Origin: CAZBMJ01 sp964493205
Lineage (GTDB): Bacteria > Myxococcota > UBA727 > JABDBI01
Direction: 5' to 3'
Assembly (NCBI GenBank): GCA_964493205.1
Contig: CAZBMJ010000053.1
Span: 1-10,069 of the forward strand
Length of the DNA: 10,069 bases
The notes beneath the pieces were generated by a model. It did no database searches and was not told where the DNA came from. It saw nothing but the letters and a program-made list of their open reading frames with translations. Numbering within the stretch: position 1 is the first letter of the stretch; every line of letters begins with the position of its first letter. Position numbers and translations under genes: made by a program. Positions 1 through 6,294 of this stretch are shown here, in pieces.

Positions 1-37
1 TCAGATTAACTAATCAATACTTATGGGTAATCATATG
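1..37. repeat. Left arm of 37-bp perfect inverted repeat
   Basis: Bases 1-37 are the exact reverse complement of 10020-10056, starting TCAGATTAACTAATC and ending ATCATATG. Identity stops abruptly on the inner side at base 38; a further CACGGTA is shared a little deeper but at different spacing (41-47 here, the complement of about 9999-10005 on the right). Because the arm starts at base 1, its outer limit cannot be seen. It could be a dispersed repeat in opposite orientations, a remnant of one mobile element, or a repeat at which an assembly broke. Confidence 0.9.
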
Positions 38-341
38 GTCACGGTACGTAGGAATCAGTTGAAAATCGATTTCACTTAAATCCTTATGTCGAACTCACGT
101 TAATACAGTCTTGGCATGGGGAGATAGCTGGGTCTAAATAAAAAAAGGAAATCCTCAGGGCGAACGGTAGATTCTTAGGTTGACGGCCACGGGTCCCTGT
201 GCCGGCCCGACTGACTTTTTACGCACTAAATCAGCAACCTGTTAGCCATTCTTTTATAGATCATAATCACTTGTTTTTAATAATTATGATGTTACATGTA
301 CTTGTGAGTAAAATATTTTATTGTGTTAAAAAAGGTTTAAA
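38..341. other. Gene-free leader region with GC-rich hairpin
   Basis: I see no coding region or recognisable RNA gene in these 304 bases. Content: a GC-rich patch at about 182-210, quite unlike the AT-rich surroundings, with a hairpin. CACGG (188-192) pairs with CTGTG (197-201) around a GTCC loop with one G-T wobble, and CGG (184-186) pairs with CCG (202-204) across a one-base bulge. Five T residues follow at 216-220, too distant for a classical terminator. Nearer the gene there are two AT dyads (described separately). The GC-rich patch may be foreign or belong to the repeat whose arm is at 1-37. Confidence 0.5.
260..320 (+). promoter_or_regulatory. AT-rich dyads upstream of the Cys-rich lipoprotein gene
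   Basis: An 8-bp inverted repeat, ATCATAAT (260-267) and ATTATGAT (283-290), is followed by a perfect 12-bp palindrome, TAAAATATTTTA (309-320). The right arm of the first dyad includes a TATGAT that could act as a -10 box, but no good -35 lies 16-18 bp upstream. AAAGG at 331-335 is a good ribosome binding site six bases before the ATG at 342. Such short AT dyads occur by chance in DNA like this, so the regulatory reading is weak. Confidence 0.3.
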
Positions 342-1442
342 ATGAAAATTTTAGATATTAAATTATTAGTTTATCTAGTTTTTTTAGGATTTATTGTAAG
401 TTGCGTTCCCCCTAAAGCTACTAAATCAGGTGGATCAAACCAAGATCCTCCTCCTTCTGTTACTCCGCCAGTAGTAACTTTAGCTGATTGCGCAAGCCTA
501 GAAATTTCTAAATGTGAAACTGACCCCACTAAATGTAAGAAAAGCCGTGATACTTTTACTTGTGTTGCCATACCTGCTACCTGTAGCGAAATAAGTGCAG
601 ATCTCGACTGTCCATACTTAAAACCAGACTGTGAGTGGAAAACTGGGACTGGTTGTGTTGAAAAAATAGCGGCATCAGCCACTGGAGCAGGCACTGTTAC
701 GGATCCTACTAAATTTGCTGGTTTTAATGAAACTCAACTTAAAGAAGCACTAGCAAAAGTTGCTTATAAAGATCAAGATGCTTTTATTGACGAAATAATA
801 ACAACTAATTCTCTTAAAAATTTAGTGATAAATAATAAATTTGCACCTGATTTTATTTCTTATATTGGCAATAAAAATTCTAATAAAATTTTAACTGCTG
901 GTCTTGATGACGCTAATTTGTCAAAGGAAGCTAAAATAGATTTAGTAAAAAATATTTTTAAACCATCTGATGCTATGCCTAGAGCAATGCTTGCTTTGAT
1001 TAATCCATCTAAAATACAACCCCAGGGGGCGGATATTTATAATGGCGTAATAAATGATAATAATGAAAAAAATAATGTTGCGGACAAGTTAACTAAGCTT
1101 TTCGCTTTAGGTGATGAGGCCATTGATATGTTTTATAATTCTTTAAAGGTTGCAACTACCGAAAGCTTTACTAAGGCGTTGGAGAATAATAATATGCACT
1201 CCGGAGCAGTTAGTATTATTCTTAATTTGATAATAGAAAAAGGTATGATCAATCAAATTGTGACAAAAGACAAACACATAGGTGATATGATGAATGTTAT
1301 TAACAAGTCTTCTATTTCAAGAACAACCGCTAAGAATGGCATATTAGCCCCTAATAAACCTTTAGGCCAAAAAATCGTTGATGCCATTACTGACGTCGAT
1401 CTTAAACAAAAACTTCAAGCCAAAGTAAATGCTTTACCCTAA
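342..1442 (+). CDS. Lipoprotein with duplicated four-cysteine module
   Basis: I do not recognise the family. The 366-aa product starts with a lipoprotein signal: charged N-terminus, hydrophobic stretch and lipobox I-V-S-C with the lipidated cysteine at 21. Residue 22 is Val, not the Asp associated with inner-membrane retention in enterobacteria, so outer-membrane anchoring is plausible. Residues 22-46 form a Pro/Ser/Thr-rich linker. Residues 50-105 hold eight cysteines in two consecutive four-Cys units (C50, 58, 65, 74 and C81, 90, 97, 105; spacings 7-6-8 and 8-6-7), which would suit four disulfides in the periplasm or on the surface. From about 115 to the end it is Asn/Lys-rich, cysteine-free and looks alpha-helical, with possible helical-repeat character. 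AAAGG sits six bases before the ATG. Its last nine bases overlap the convergent SDR-like gene. Function unknown. Confidence 0.85.
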   Translation: MKILDIKLLVYLVFLGFIVSCVPPKATKSGGSNQDPPPSVTPPVVTLADCASLEISKCETDPTKCKKSRDTFTCVAIPATCSEISADLDCPYLKPDCEWKTGTGCVEKIAASATGAGTVTDPTKFAGFNETQLKEALAKVAYKDQDAFIDEIITTNSLKNLVINNKFAPDFISYIGNKNSNKILTAGLDDANLSKEAKIDLVKNIFKPSDAMPRAMLALINPSKIQPQGADIYNGVINDNNEKNNVADKLTKLFALGDEAIDMFYNSLKVATTESFTKALENNNMHSGAVSIILNLIIEKGMINQIVTKDKHIGDMMNVINKSSISRTTAKNGILAPNKPLGQKIVDAITDVDLKQKLQAKVNALP

Positions 1443-2396
1443 AACAGGCTGATTTTTTATAGCATTAATAATTTTATGGATGCTGTATTTAGGTGTAAAA
1501 TCTAGCTCATTCTTGGCTCTGGTAGTATCTACTAAGCAAGAATACTTTAGGTGCTCAAGCTCTGATACGGGAAAGCTTGATTGCTTAGAAAAAAATGTAG
1601 TTGCCATAAAAGCTTTTAATAGAGTTTGTGGCAAGGCCATGCTTTTTTTGCCTAATGCATTGATAATAAAAGATAAAGGAGCGGTATCAGGGCCGGCTAA
1701 GTTAAAAATGCCAAAATGATCAGTTTTAATAGACTTCATAATGGCTTCAATTAAGTCATGTTCGTGCATCAGCTGCATGATGGGATCAAAGCCCAATAAA
1801 TAGGGGATGGTTTCAAGGCGAAAGTAACGAGATGGGGCGTTGTTTAAATGAGGGCCTACAATGTGGCAAGGCCGCAAAATAATAGTTTTGGTGCTAGGGT
1901 GTTTCCAAAAAAATGACTGCATCATCATATCTATAGCGACTAAATCTCGAAATTCAGGATTTTTGCTGGCCGCATGAAGCAGAGTATCTTCATTTAAAAA
2001 ACCACAAGTATCAGCTGAAGGCCCATACATGTTAGCGCTTGATAAAAATATGAGCTTTTCGCAATTAACCCCTTGAGCAAGCTTTAATATTTGCGAAGCG
2101 GTTTCTAAGTTAAAAAAGTAAACATTTTGGCGTTTTTGTCGATGTTTTTGCGGATTTCTAATCACGCCTAAATGAAGAATAATATCTGGTTTTTTTTGCC
2201 GTAAGAGCTCAAGAGCGGATTTTCGCCTTAAATCTATTTGATGATGTTCTAAATTTTTTATTGCAAGGGGCCGTTTATCCACAGAAATTATATTGTACTC
2301 ATCATCTTTTAACAGTTTTGTGGTAAGCAGTTTAGCAAAGCTGCCTGCACTTCCTGTGATCAAAATAGTTTTTTTTGGCTTATTAATTATCGTCAT
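1434..2396 (-). CDS. Atypical SDR, NAD-dependent epimerase/dehydratase-like
   Basis: A 320-aa extended-SDR-like protein. The Rossmann motif is T14-G-S-A-G-S-F-A21, a TGxxGxxG variant with the last Gly replaced by Ala. D40 at the end of the second strand (ISVDKR) predicts NAD rather than NADP. S119-S120-A-N-M-Y-G125 corresponds to the catalytic-Ser/strand-5 region. The canonical YxxxK is absent: the aligned stretch around 150-157 (RDLVAIDM) has Leu152 and Asp156. ILRPCHIVGP follows as in the family. So it may bind NAD and sugar nucleotide without ordinary SDR chemistry; substrate unknown. I chose the ATG at 2396, which overlaps the 3' end of yidD by 14 bp and suits translational coupling. An in-frame ATG at 2423 would add nine residues; neither has a clear Shine-Dalgarno. 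The stop overlaps the convergent lipoprotein gene by 9 bp. Confidence 0.85.
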   Translation of the reverse strand: MTIINKPKKTILITGSAGSFAKLLTTKLLKDDEYNIISVDKRPLAIKNLEHHQIDLRRKSALELLRQKKPDIILHLGVIRNPQKHRQKRQNVYFFNLETASQILKLAQGVNCEKLIFLSSANMYGPSADTCGFLNEDTLLHAASKNPEFRDLVAIDMMMQSFFWKHPSTKTIILRPCHIVGPHLNNAPSRYFRLETIPYLLGFDPIMQLMHEHDLIEAIMKSIKTDHFGIFNLAGPDTAPLSFIINALGKKSMALPQTLLKAFMATTFFSKQSSFPVSELEHLKYSCLVDTTRAKNELDFTPKYSIHKIINAIKNQPVLG

Positions 2397-2616
2397 GAGG
2401 CACCGGATCAAAACCACCCTCATTAAATGGATGGCATTTGCACAAACGTATACTACTGAGTTTCATTCCTAATAAAAAGCCCTTCTTCATAAAGGCTTCA
2501 TAAAAATAACTGGAACATGATGGGTAAAAACGACATCTAGGCAGTAAAAACGGGCTTATGGCTCGTTTATAAAAAATAATAATGGCTAAAGGCAGATATT
2601 TTAAAATGTTGTTCAT
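2383..2616 (-). CDS. yidD: Membrane protein insertion efficiency factor YidD
   Basis: A 77-aa protein with the YidD pattern throughout: a hydrophobic/amphipathic N-terminus (LPLAIIIFYKRAISPFL), then PRCRFYPSCSSYFYEA and CKCHPFNEGGFDPVP. In the family this small inner-membrane-associated protein helps YidC and Sec insert and fold membrane proteins. Length fits the usual 70-85 aa when starting at the ATG at 2616 (MNNILKYLP). A second ATG lies two codons upstream at 2622, and the reading frame stays open to a TTG at 2694, but those extra 26 residues do not resemble the family. No strong ribosome binding site precedes 2616. In many bacteria yidD sits between rnpA and yidC; here it instead precedes an SDR-like gene that overlaps its last 14 bp. 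Confidence 0.9.
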   Translation of the reverse strand: MNNILKYLPLAIIIFYKRAISPFLLPRCRFYPSCSSYFYEAFMKKGFLLGMKLSSIRLCKCHPFNEGGFDPVPHDDN

Positions 2617-2708
2617 GGGCATTGCTGCTATATTGCATATAATTTTTTTTGTTTTATGGTGAGCTATTACTATATCATTATTATTTAAAAGCAATGTGAG
2701 GACTAAGA
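2617..2708. promoter_or_regulatory. Divergent intergenic region yidD / propeller lipoprotein
   Basis: These 92 bases must carry the start signals for yidD (leftward) and the lipoprotein gene (rightward). For the rightward gene, GAGGA at 2698-2702, six bases before the ATG at 2709, is the strongest Shine-Dalgarno in the window. A weak promoter candidate is TTGTTT (2649-2654) with TATATC (2671-2676), 16 bp apart. I could not choose a promoter for yidD. Confidence 0.4.
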
Positions 2709-3938
2709 ATGTTTAAATTAGTAAGTGGATTTTTGCTGGCGGTATCTTTTTTAAGCTGTGGAAACCCAGAAATAACCAAGACACCTGAATCAAACTCTAC
2801 TCCGCCCACTCCGCCAGGTAAGCAGGTGGTGGTAGCTGGTGTAATAGATGCTGATCATAAGTTTAATAATAATTATGAAATAGTCGTATCAGGTAATGGT
2901 CAATGGGCCTATGTGACCACTGGAGCTGGTGAAGTGTATGCTCTTAGTGCCTCTAATCTTTATAATACAATAGAAACTAAAGCCACCTGGCAAAAACTTG
3001 ATTTAGGCGAAAATGGTTTTGATAATAGCCCTGGCAAAGCAAAACAAGATTGTTCTACTAGACCCATAAACTTTATGAGTCCCACACAAAATGGTGTTAT
3101 GATTTCTTTTCCTCAATGGGGTAAAAAGTCCATAGTAAAATATTATGAGGGAATCCAAGCTAAGTTAGCATGGTTTGATATTGATCCAAATAATACCAAG
3201 CAGATTCTAATGGGTTTTGCTTATTTTGATGAGACAAGTAAACAAGAATATGCTTATATTTTTTCAGAAAGAGATAAAAAGTTTCATAGTAGCCAATCAA
3301 GTCTGGCGACAGTTTCTGGTATATATAATTCCTTGGAAAGAGAAGGTAAAAATTTTGAGCTTAAACCTTTTTTGCTTTCTGGTAATAAAAAAATTTACGT
3401 AGTAGACAGTGAAGGCGTTAGTTTTTCAACTAAAACAAAAGACCAATTTCCTGTTTCTAGTGCCGTTACTCCTGATACCAGCAGTGGTAAATGGCAATTT
3501 GAAGCAGCAACTAAAAATAACGAAATTTCAACTGTTTTATCTCATAATAATCAATTGTTTATAGGGTTAATGCCTGCTAAGAAGAATAATATGGGTGGTA
3601 TAGCAGTATTTGATACCACAACAAATAAACTTAAATCTCTTCATAAGGATTTTAAAAATACCGTGATTGCAGATTTAACTGTTGACCATCAAGGAATAGT
3701 ATGGGCGTCTATTGTAGTAGCTATAACGGATTCTAATGGTGCTGAGATTGTTCATACGGATTTAGTTGAAGTGAAGGCAGATGGTAGTATGGGTAGAAAA
3801 TTTTCTGAGGATCTGCAAAAAAGCACGTATAGCGGTGTTCCTTATGCTGATATTAAAGGTAAATTTTTTGCTAACTCCAAATTTGTAGGCGATGCTTTGC
3901 TGCTTGGTACTAATAAAGGCTTATATATTTTTAAATAA
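2709..3938 (+). CDS. Beta-propeller-like lipoprotein
   Basis: A 409-aa predicted lipoprotein of unknown function. The signal peptide ends F-L-S-C with the lipidated Cys at 17; Phe at -3 is less usual than Leu. Gly-Asn-Pro follows, then a Pro/Thr/Ser-rich linker to about residue 40. The rest is a series of short beta-strand segments with turn-rich breaks, as in propeller proteins: YEIVVSGNGQWAYVTTGAGEVYALS near the start, GGIAVFDTTTNKLKSL and DHQGIVWASIVV in the second half, and LLLGTNKGLYIF at the end. The last two resemble blades of the regulator-propeller/YVTN type. No enzymatic motif is visible. There is one further Cys in the mature part (in KQDCSTRP). A strong GAGGA ribosome site precedes the ATG. 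Likely anchored at the periplasmic or outer face of the outer membrane; a ligand-binding or surface role is inference only. Confidence 0.8.
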   Translation: MFKLVSGFLLAVSFLSCGNPEITKTPESNSTPPTPPGKQVVVAGVIDADHKFNNNYEIVVSGNGQWAYVTTGAGEVYALSASNLYNTIETKATWQKLDLGENGFDNSPGKAKQDCSTRPINFMSPTQNGVMISFPQWGKKSIVKYYEGIQAKLAWFDIDPNNTKQILMGFAYFDETSKQEYAYIFSERDKKFHSSQSSLATVSGIYNSLEREGKNFELKPFLLSGNKKIYVVDSEGVSFSTKTKDQFPVSSAVTPDTSSGKWQFEAATKNNEISTVLSHNNQLFIGLMPAKKNNMGGIAVFDTTTNKLKSLHKDFKNTVIADLTVDHQGIVWASIVVAITDSNGAEIVHTDLVEVKADGSMGRKFSEDLQKSTYSGVPYADIKGKFFANSKFVGDALLLGTNKGLYIFK

Positions 3939-3946
3939 GCTTTAAA

Positions 3947-3978
3947 ATCCACAAATCAGCATTTGTTTATTTGTGGAT
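3947..3978. promoter_or_regulatory. Palindrome copy 1 upstream of the ATPase gene
   Basis: A 32-bp element with perfect 10-bp arms, ATCCACAAAT (3947-3956) and ATTTGTGGAT (3969-3978), around a 12-base centre; A3946-T3979 extends the arm to 11. A competing shorter hairpin is possible, ACAAAT-CAGC-ATTTGT (3951-3966), because ATTTGT occurs twice on the right side. It starts nine bases after the propeller gene's stop codon but has no T-run after it, so it is a poor terminator. An identical copy lies 54 bp further on. Its right arm overlaps the likely -35 box of the ATPase promoter, as an operator would. Confidence 0.75.
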
Positions 3979-3998
3979 TCAAAAATGTAAGCTATAAT
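3971..3998 (+). promoter_or_regulatory. Probable promoter of the ATPase gene
   Basis: A perfect -10 box TATAAT (3993-3998) lies between the two palindromes. The best -35 is TTGTGG (3971-3976) with a 16-bp spacer, inside the right arm of palindrome 1. The predicted start of transcription, near 4005, falls inside the left arm of palindrome 2. A protein bound to either palindrome would block polymerase. The -35 matches consensus only in its first three bases, as for a promoter that is weak or needs help. Confidence 0.5.
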
Positions 3999-4000
3999 AA

Positions 4001-4032
4001 ATCCACAAATCAGCATTTGTTTATTTGTGGAT
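4001..4032. promoter_or_regulatory. Palindrome copy 2, overlapping the ATPase ribosome site
   Basis: Identical over all 32 bases to 3947-3978. The right arm (4023-4032) ends eight bases before the ATG at 4040 and contains the only purine-rich candidate Shine-Dalgarno, GTGGAT. The same element could therefore act at DNA level (operator) or, if transcription starts upstream of 4001, at RNA level by hiding the ribosome site in a 10-bp stem. Similarity between the two units extends slightly beyond the palindrome (AGCT a few bases before each, and an ATG 7 or 8 bases after each), so the pair looks like a tandem duplication of the gene's 5' edge. In unit 1 the ATG (3985) is directly followed by TAA. 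Confidence 0.75.
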
Positions 4033-4039
4033 CTAAATT

Positions 4040-5467
4040 ATGACAAAATTTATTGGTAGGAAAGAGGAAATCAAGACTCTTCTTGGTTTAACAGAAAAAA
4101 AATCAGCTTCTTTTATAGTGATTAGAGGAAGGCGAAGAATTGGTAAAAGTCGTCTTATTGAAGAATTTGGTAGTTATTTCACAAAATTTTATACATTTAT
4201 TGGATTAGCGCCAGAAAAAAATGTTACCAATGAATCTCAATTAGAAGAATTTTCACGTCAAATGGCACAACAATTTAATGCCCCTTATGCAAAATATTCT
4301 GACTGGAGTGATGCTTTTTGGGCTCTTGGGGAAAGAGTTTCTTCAGGTAAAACTCTTATTTTATTTGATGAAATTTCATGGATGGGTTCCAAAGATCCGG
4401 CATTTTTAGGTAAAATTAAAAATGCCTGGGATCGGCATTTTAAAAAAAATGATCAGTTAATATTTGTAATATGTGGGTCAGCTTCTGCATGGATAGAAAA
4501 AAATATAATTAGTAATACAGGTTTTGTAGGGCGTATATCATATAAGCTAAATCTTGAAGAACTATCACTTTCAGACTGCAGCCTTTTTTGGCCTGAGAAT
4601 ATTTCAGCATTTGAAAAATTTAAAGTACTTGCTGTAACTGGAGGAGTGCCAAAATATTTAGAAGAAATAGACCCTAAATTATCTGCAGAAGAAAATATTC
4701 GCCGTCTTTGCTTTAGGAATGGAGGTTTTTTAGTTGAGGAATTTAATCAAATATTTTCTGATTTATTTTTAAGAGAAAGTCCTTTTTATAAAAAAATAGT
4801 TGAAGCTTTGGTTTTTGGCCCTAAAAAACGCAAGGAATTATGCTCAATTTTAGAAATAGAACCAGGCGGAGGGCTTTCACAATATCTTTTTGAGTTAGAG
4901 CTTGCAGGTTTTATCAAACGTGATCATCCATGGAATATAAAAAATGGTATTGACTCTAAAATTAGTACTTATCGGCTTTCTGATAATTATTTAAGATTTT
5001 ATTTAAAATATATTAGTAAAAATATTAACAAGATCCATCGCAATAGCTTTGATTTAAAATCTCTCACTTCGCTTCCTGAGTATAATACGATAATGGGGCT
5101 TCAATTTGAAAATATGATTCTTAATAATCGCTGTCTCATATGGCAGGCTCTTAGTATTAAGCCTGAAGAGATAGTTTGTGAAAATCCTTTTTCTCAAAAC
5201 AAAACTCAGCGCACTTCTGGCTGTCAAATTGATTACATGATTCAAACCAAATTTAACACGCTCTATGTTTGTGAAATTAAATTTTCAAAGAATATAATAG
5301 ACGTTTCAATAAAAAAAGAGATGCAAAAAAAAGTTGATAGCTTAATACTGCCAAAAGGCTATTCTGTTCGCCCAGTATTGATACATGTAAATGGTGTAAG
5401 TGATGAAGTAGCTCTTAGCGATTATTTTGTAAAAATAATTGATGCAGCAAATTTTCTTAATATTTAA
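4040..5467 (+). CDS. Archaeal-type/STAND-like ATPase with DUF234 PD-(D/E)XK-like C-terminus
   Basis: A 475-aa ATPase. The start MTKFIGRKEE is the usual F-x-GR-x-x-E box of this class. Walker A is G30-R-R-R-I-G-K36-S37; Walker B is LILFD110-E111; a sensor-1-like strand follows (FVICGSASAW). A winged-helix-like segment lies around residues 255-310 (FGPKKRKELCSILEI... LFELELAGFIKRDHP... STYRLSDNYLRFYL). The C-terminal part matches the DUF234/PD-(D/E)XK pattern: D398 (QIDYMI) then E412-I-K414 (YVCEIKFSK). Such single-gene ATPases are common in archaea and some bacteria, often in several copies, and their role is not settled; mobility or defence has been suspected. All motifs are intact, so it looks functional. 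It stands alone, with its own promoter flanked by two palindromes and a weak terminator after it. Nuclease activity is not shown by the sequence. Confidence 0.85.
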   Translation: MTKFIGRKEEIKTLLGLTEKKSASFIVIRGRRRIGKSRLIEEFGSYFTKFYTFIGLAPEKNVTNESQLEEFSRQMAQQFNAPYAKYSDWSDAFWALGERVSSGKTLILFDEISWMGSKDPAFLGKIKNAWDRHFKKNDQLIFVICGSASAWIEKNIISNTGFVGRISYKLNLEELSLSDCSLFWPENISAFEKFKVLAVTGGVPKYLEEIDPKLSAEENIRRLCFRNGGFLVEEFNQIFSDLFLRESPFYKKIVEALVFGPKKRKELCSILEIEPGGGLSQYLFELELAGFIKRDHPWNIKNGIDSKISTYRLSDNYLRFYLKYISKNINKIHRNSFDLKSLTSLPEYNTIMGLQFENMILNNRCLIWQALSIKPEEIVCENPFSQNKTQRTSGCQIDYMIQTKFNTLYVCEIKFSKNIIDVSIKKEMQKKVDSLILPKGYSVRPVLIHVNGVSDEVALSDYFVKIIDAANFLNI

Positions 5468-5491
5468 CAAGCTTACTTGTTATAAGTTTTT
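5465..5491 (+). terminator. Weak intrinsic terminator after the ATPase gene
   Basis: TAACAAG (5465-5471) pairs perfectly with CTTGTTA (5476-5482) around a CTTA loop; the first three bases are the ATPase stop codon. A run of five T follows at 5487-5491, four bases after the stem. The stem is AT-rich, so termination may be partial. Confidence 0.45.
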
Positions 5492-5505
5492 AAAACCTGT
5501 ACAAA
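5477..5505 (+). promoter_or_regulatory. Candidate promoter of the outer-membrane protein gene
   Basis: TTGTTA (5477-5482) and TACAAA (5500-5505) are 17 bp apart and each match the sigma-70 consensus at four of six bases. The -35 box lies in the right arm of the ATPase terminator hairpin. The predicted start would be near 5512, leaving a leader of about 33 bases. Confidence 0.35.
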
Positions 5506-5544
5506 TTTGCTTTTTTATGAAATTGTGACTAATTTAGGTTTACT

Positions 5545-6147
5545 ATGAAAAAAAATATATCAAAAATATTATTATCTTTAATTTTATTCCTATCTACTAG
5601 TGTATCTGGTCGATTAATAGAAGTGGCGCGAGAACCGTACGAGCGGCCCATTGGCTTTAATTTAAATTTTGGTGGACTGTTTTCTTTGACCTATGAAGCT
5701 AAAGTTTTTGTAGGATTAACAGAAAATATTTCTGCAGTAGCCGCACCAACCTATCAAAATACTATTGAAGTACCAATTTTTGACTACAGAGATTCTCAAA
5801 GCTTAACTTTTTTTGGTTTTAAGCGTTTTAATCTTGGGCTTGGTTTCAGGCATCATTTTTTTGATTATGATTCCAGAGACGGCTGGTTTATGGAGTACAT
5901 GGTACGAAACGGTGTTACTTGGATGGGGGAAGATGAGCATGCTAAATATGCTTTAACGCCATCCATTATGTTAGGCTATTCAAAGGTGTATGATTCTGGC
6001 TACTTTGTTTCTTTTGGTGGTGGCATAAGTTACGAAGTTTTGTTTGGCAAGGAAGTTGGCTATCACGAATACTTGATGAAAAATAATTATTTTATAACAC
6101 AAATACCATTTGTTACAGAGATTGGACTTGGATGGATGTGGTGGTAA
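5545..6147 (+). CDS. Small outer-membrane beta-barrel protein
   Basis: A 200-aa secreted protein. Residues 1-22 are a classical signal peptide (KKN, a Leu/Ile-rich core, then V-S-G before Arg23). The mature part is rich in Gly and aromatic residues with alternating hydrophobic strands: FNLNFGGLFSLTYEAKVFVGL, SLTFFGFKRFNLGLGFRHHFF, WFMEYMVRNGVTWMG, LTPSIMLGYSKVY, YFVSFGGGISYEVLFG, FVTEIGLGWMWW. The C-terminus is aromatic (Trp), typical of barrels inserted by the Bam complex. The length suits an eight-strand barrel. There is no cysteine. I do not recognise a specific family; a structural or adhesion-like role is possible but unsupported. TAGG (5535-5538) lies six bases before the ATG. It converges on tRNA-Lys. 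Confidence 0.75.
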   Translation: MKKNISKILLSLILFLSTSVSGRLIEVAREPYERPIGFNLNFGGLFSLTYEAKVFVGLTENISAVAAPTYQNTIEVPIFDYRDSQSLTFFGFKRFNLGLGFRHHFFDYDSRDGWFMEYMVRNGVTWMGEDEHAKYALTPSIMLGYSKVYDSGYFVSFGGGISYEVLFGKEVGYHEYLMKNNYFITQIPFVTEIGLGWMWW

Positions 6148-6155
6148 TAAAAAGG

Positions 6156-6169
6156 ATTTAATGTTAAAT
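6156..6169 (-). terminator. AT palindrome after tRNA-Lys, possible terminator
   Basis: On the minus strand the tRNA is followed at once by ATTTAA-CA-TTAAAT (6156-6169) and then CCTTTTT. The stem has only A-T pairs and a two-base loop, so it would work poorly; a few bases of the arms would have to open. It shares one base with the encoded CCA end. The region also serves as the gap between the convergent outer-membrane gene (stop at 6147) and the tRNA. Confidence 0.3.
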
Positions 6170-6244
6170 GGTGGGTCGTCCGAGACTCGAACTCGGGACC
6201 AATGGATTAAAAGTCCAGTGCTCTACCAACTGAGCTAACGACCC
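6169..6244 (-). tRNA. trnK: tRNA-Lys (anticodon UUU)
   Basis: A full 76-nt cloverleaf on the minus strand. Acceptor GGGTCGT pairs with ACGACCC, the discriminator is A and CCA is encoded. The D-arm is GCTC-AGTTGGTA-GAGC, the anticodon loop CTTTTAA carries TTT (plus-strand bases 6209-6211), and the T-arm is CCGAG-TTCGAGT-CTCGG. The anticodon stem has one C-U mismatch at position 27-43; E. coli tRNA-Lys has a G-U there. It lies 50 bp downstream of ygfZ on the same strand. Confidence 0.97.
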
Positions 6245-6259
6245 ATTAACAGTTTTTAC

Positions 6260-6288
6260 TTCTTAGCTTTCATCTTAAGATTAGTCAA
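6260..6288 (-). promoter_or_regulatory. Candidate promoter of tRNA-Lys
   Basis: On the minus strand TTGACT (6288-6283) is followed after 17 bases by TAAGAA (6265-6260). The -35 matches at five of six bases, the -10 at only three. Transcription would start near 6253, just before the tRNA, which fits a stable-RNA gene. Read-through from ygfZ is the alternative. Confidence 0.4.
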
Positions 6289-6294
6289 CAATAT

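Noticed and set aside
188..220. GC-rich hairpin followed by five T as an intrinsic terminator
   Set aside because: The T-run is 11 or more bases from the stem and the stem has a wobble and a bulge; upstream transcript unknown.
221..247. Possible insertion-sequence end (AAATCAGCAACCTGTTAG)
   Set aside because: Vaguely like the tips of some IS elements, but there is no transposase, no matching second end and no target duplication in the window.
371..694. Open frame on the minus strand opposite the Cys-rich lipoprotein gene
   Set aside because: Antisense to a well-supported lipoprotein gene; no ribosome site, no recognisable motif.
1480..1719. Open frame on the plus strand inside the SDR-like gene
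   Set aside because: Shadow of a conserved gene on the other strand; no family resemblance.
2617..2694. Longer yidD starting at the TTG at 2694
   Set aside because: The extra 26 residues do not resemble YidD and the gene would fill the divergent promoter gap; the ATG at 2616 gives the normal length.
3947..4032. Minimal CRISPR-like array: two 32-bp repeats with a 22-bp spacer
   Set aside because: Only two copies, the spacer holds a promoter -10 box, the second copy abuts a start codon, and no cas gene is present; a tandem operator fits better.
6169..6244. tRNA-Lys as an attachment site for an integrated element
   Set aside because: No integrase gene and no repeat of the tRNA 3' end elsewhere in the window.
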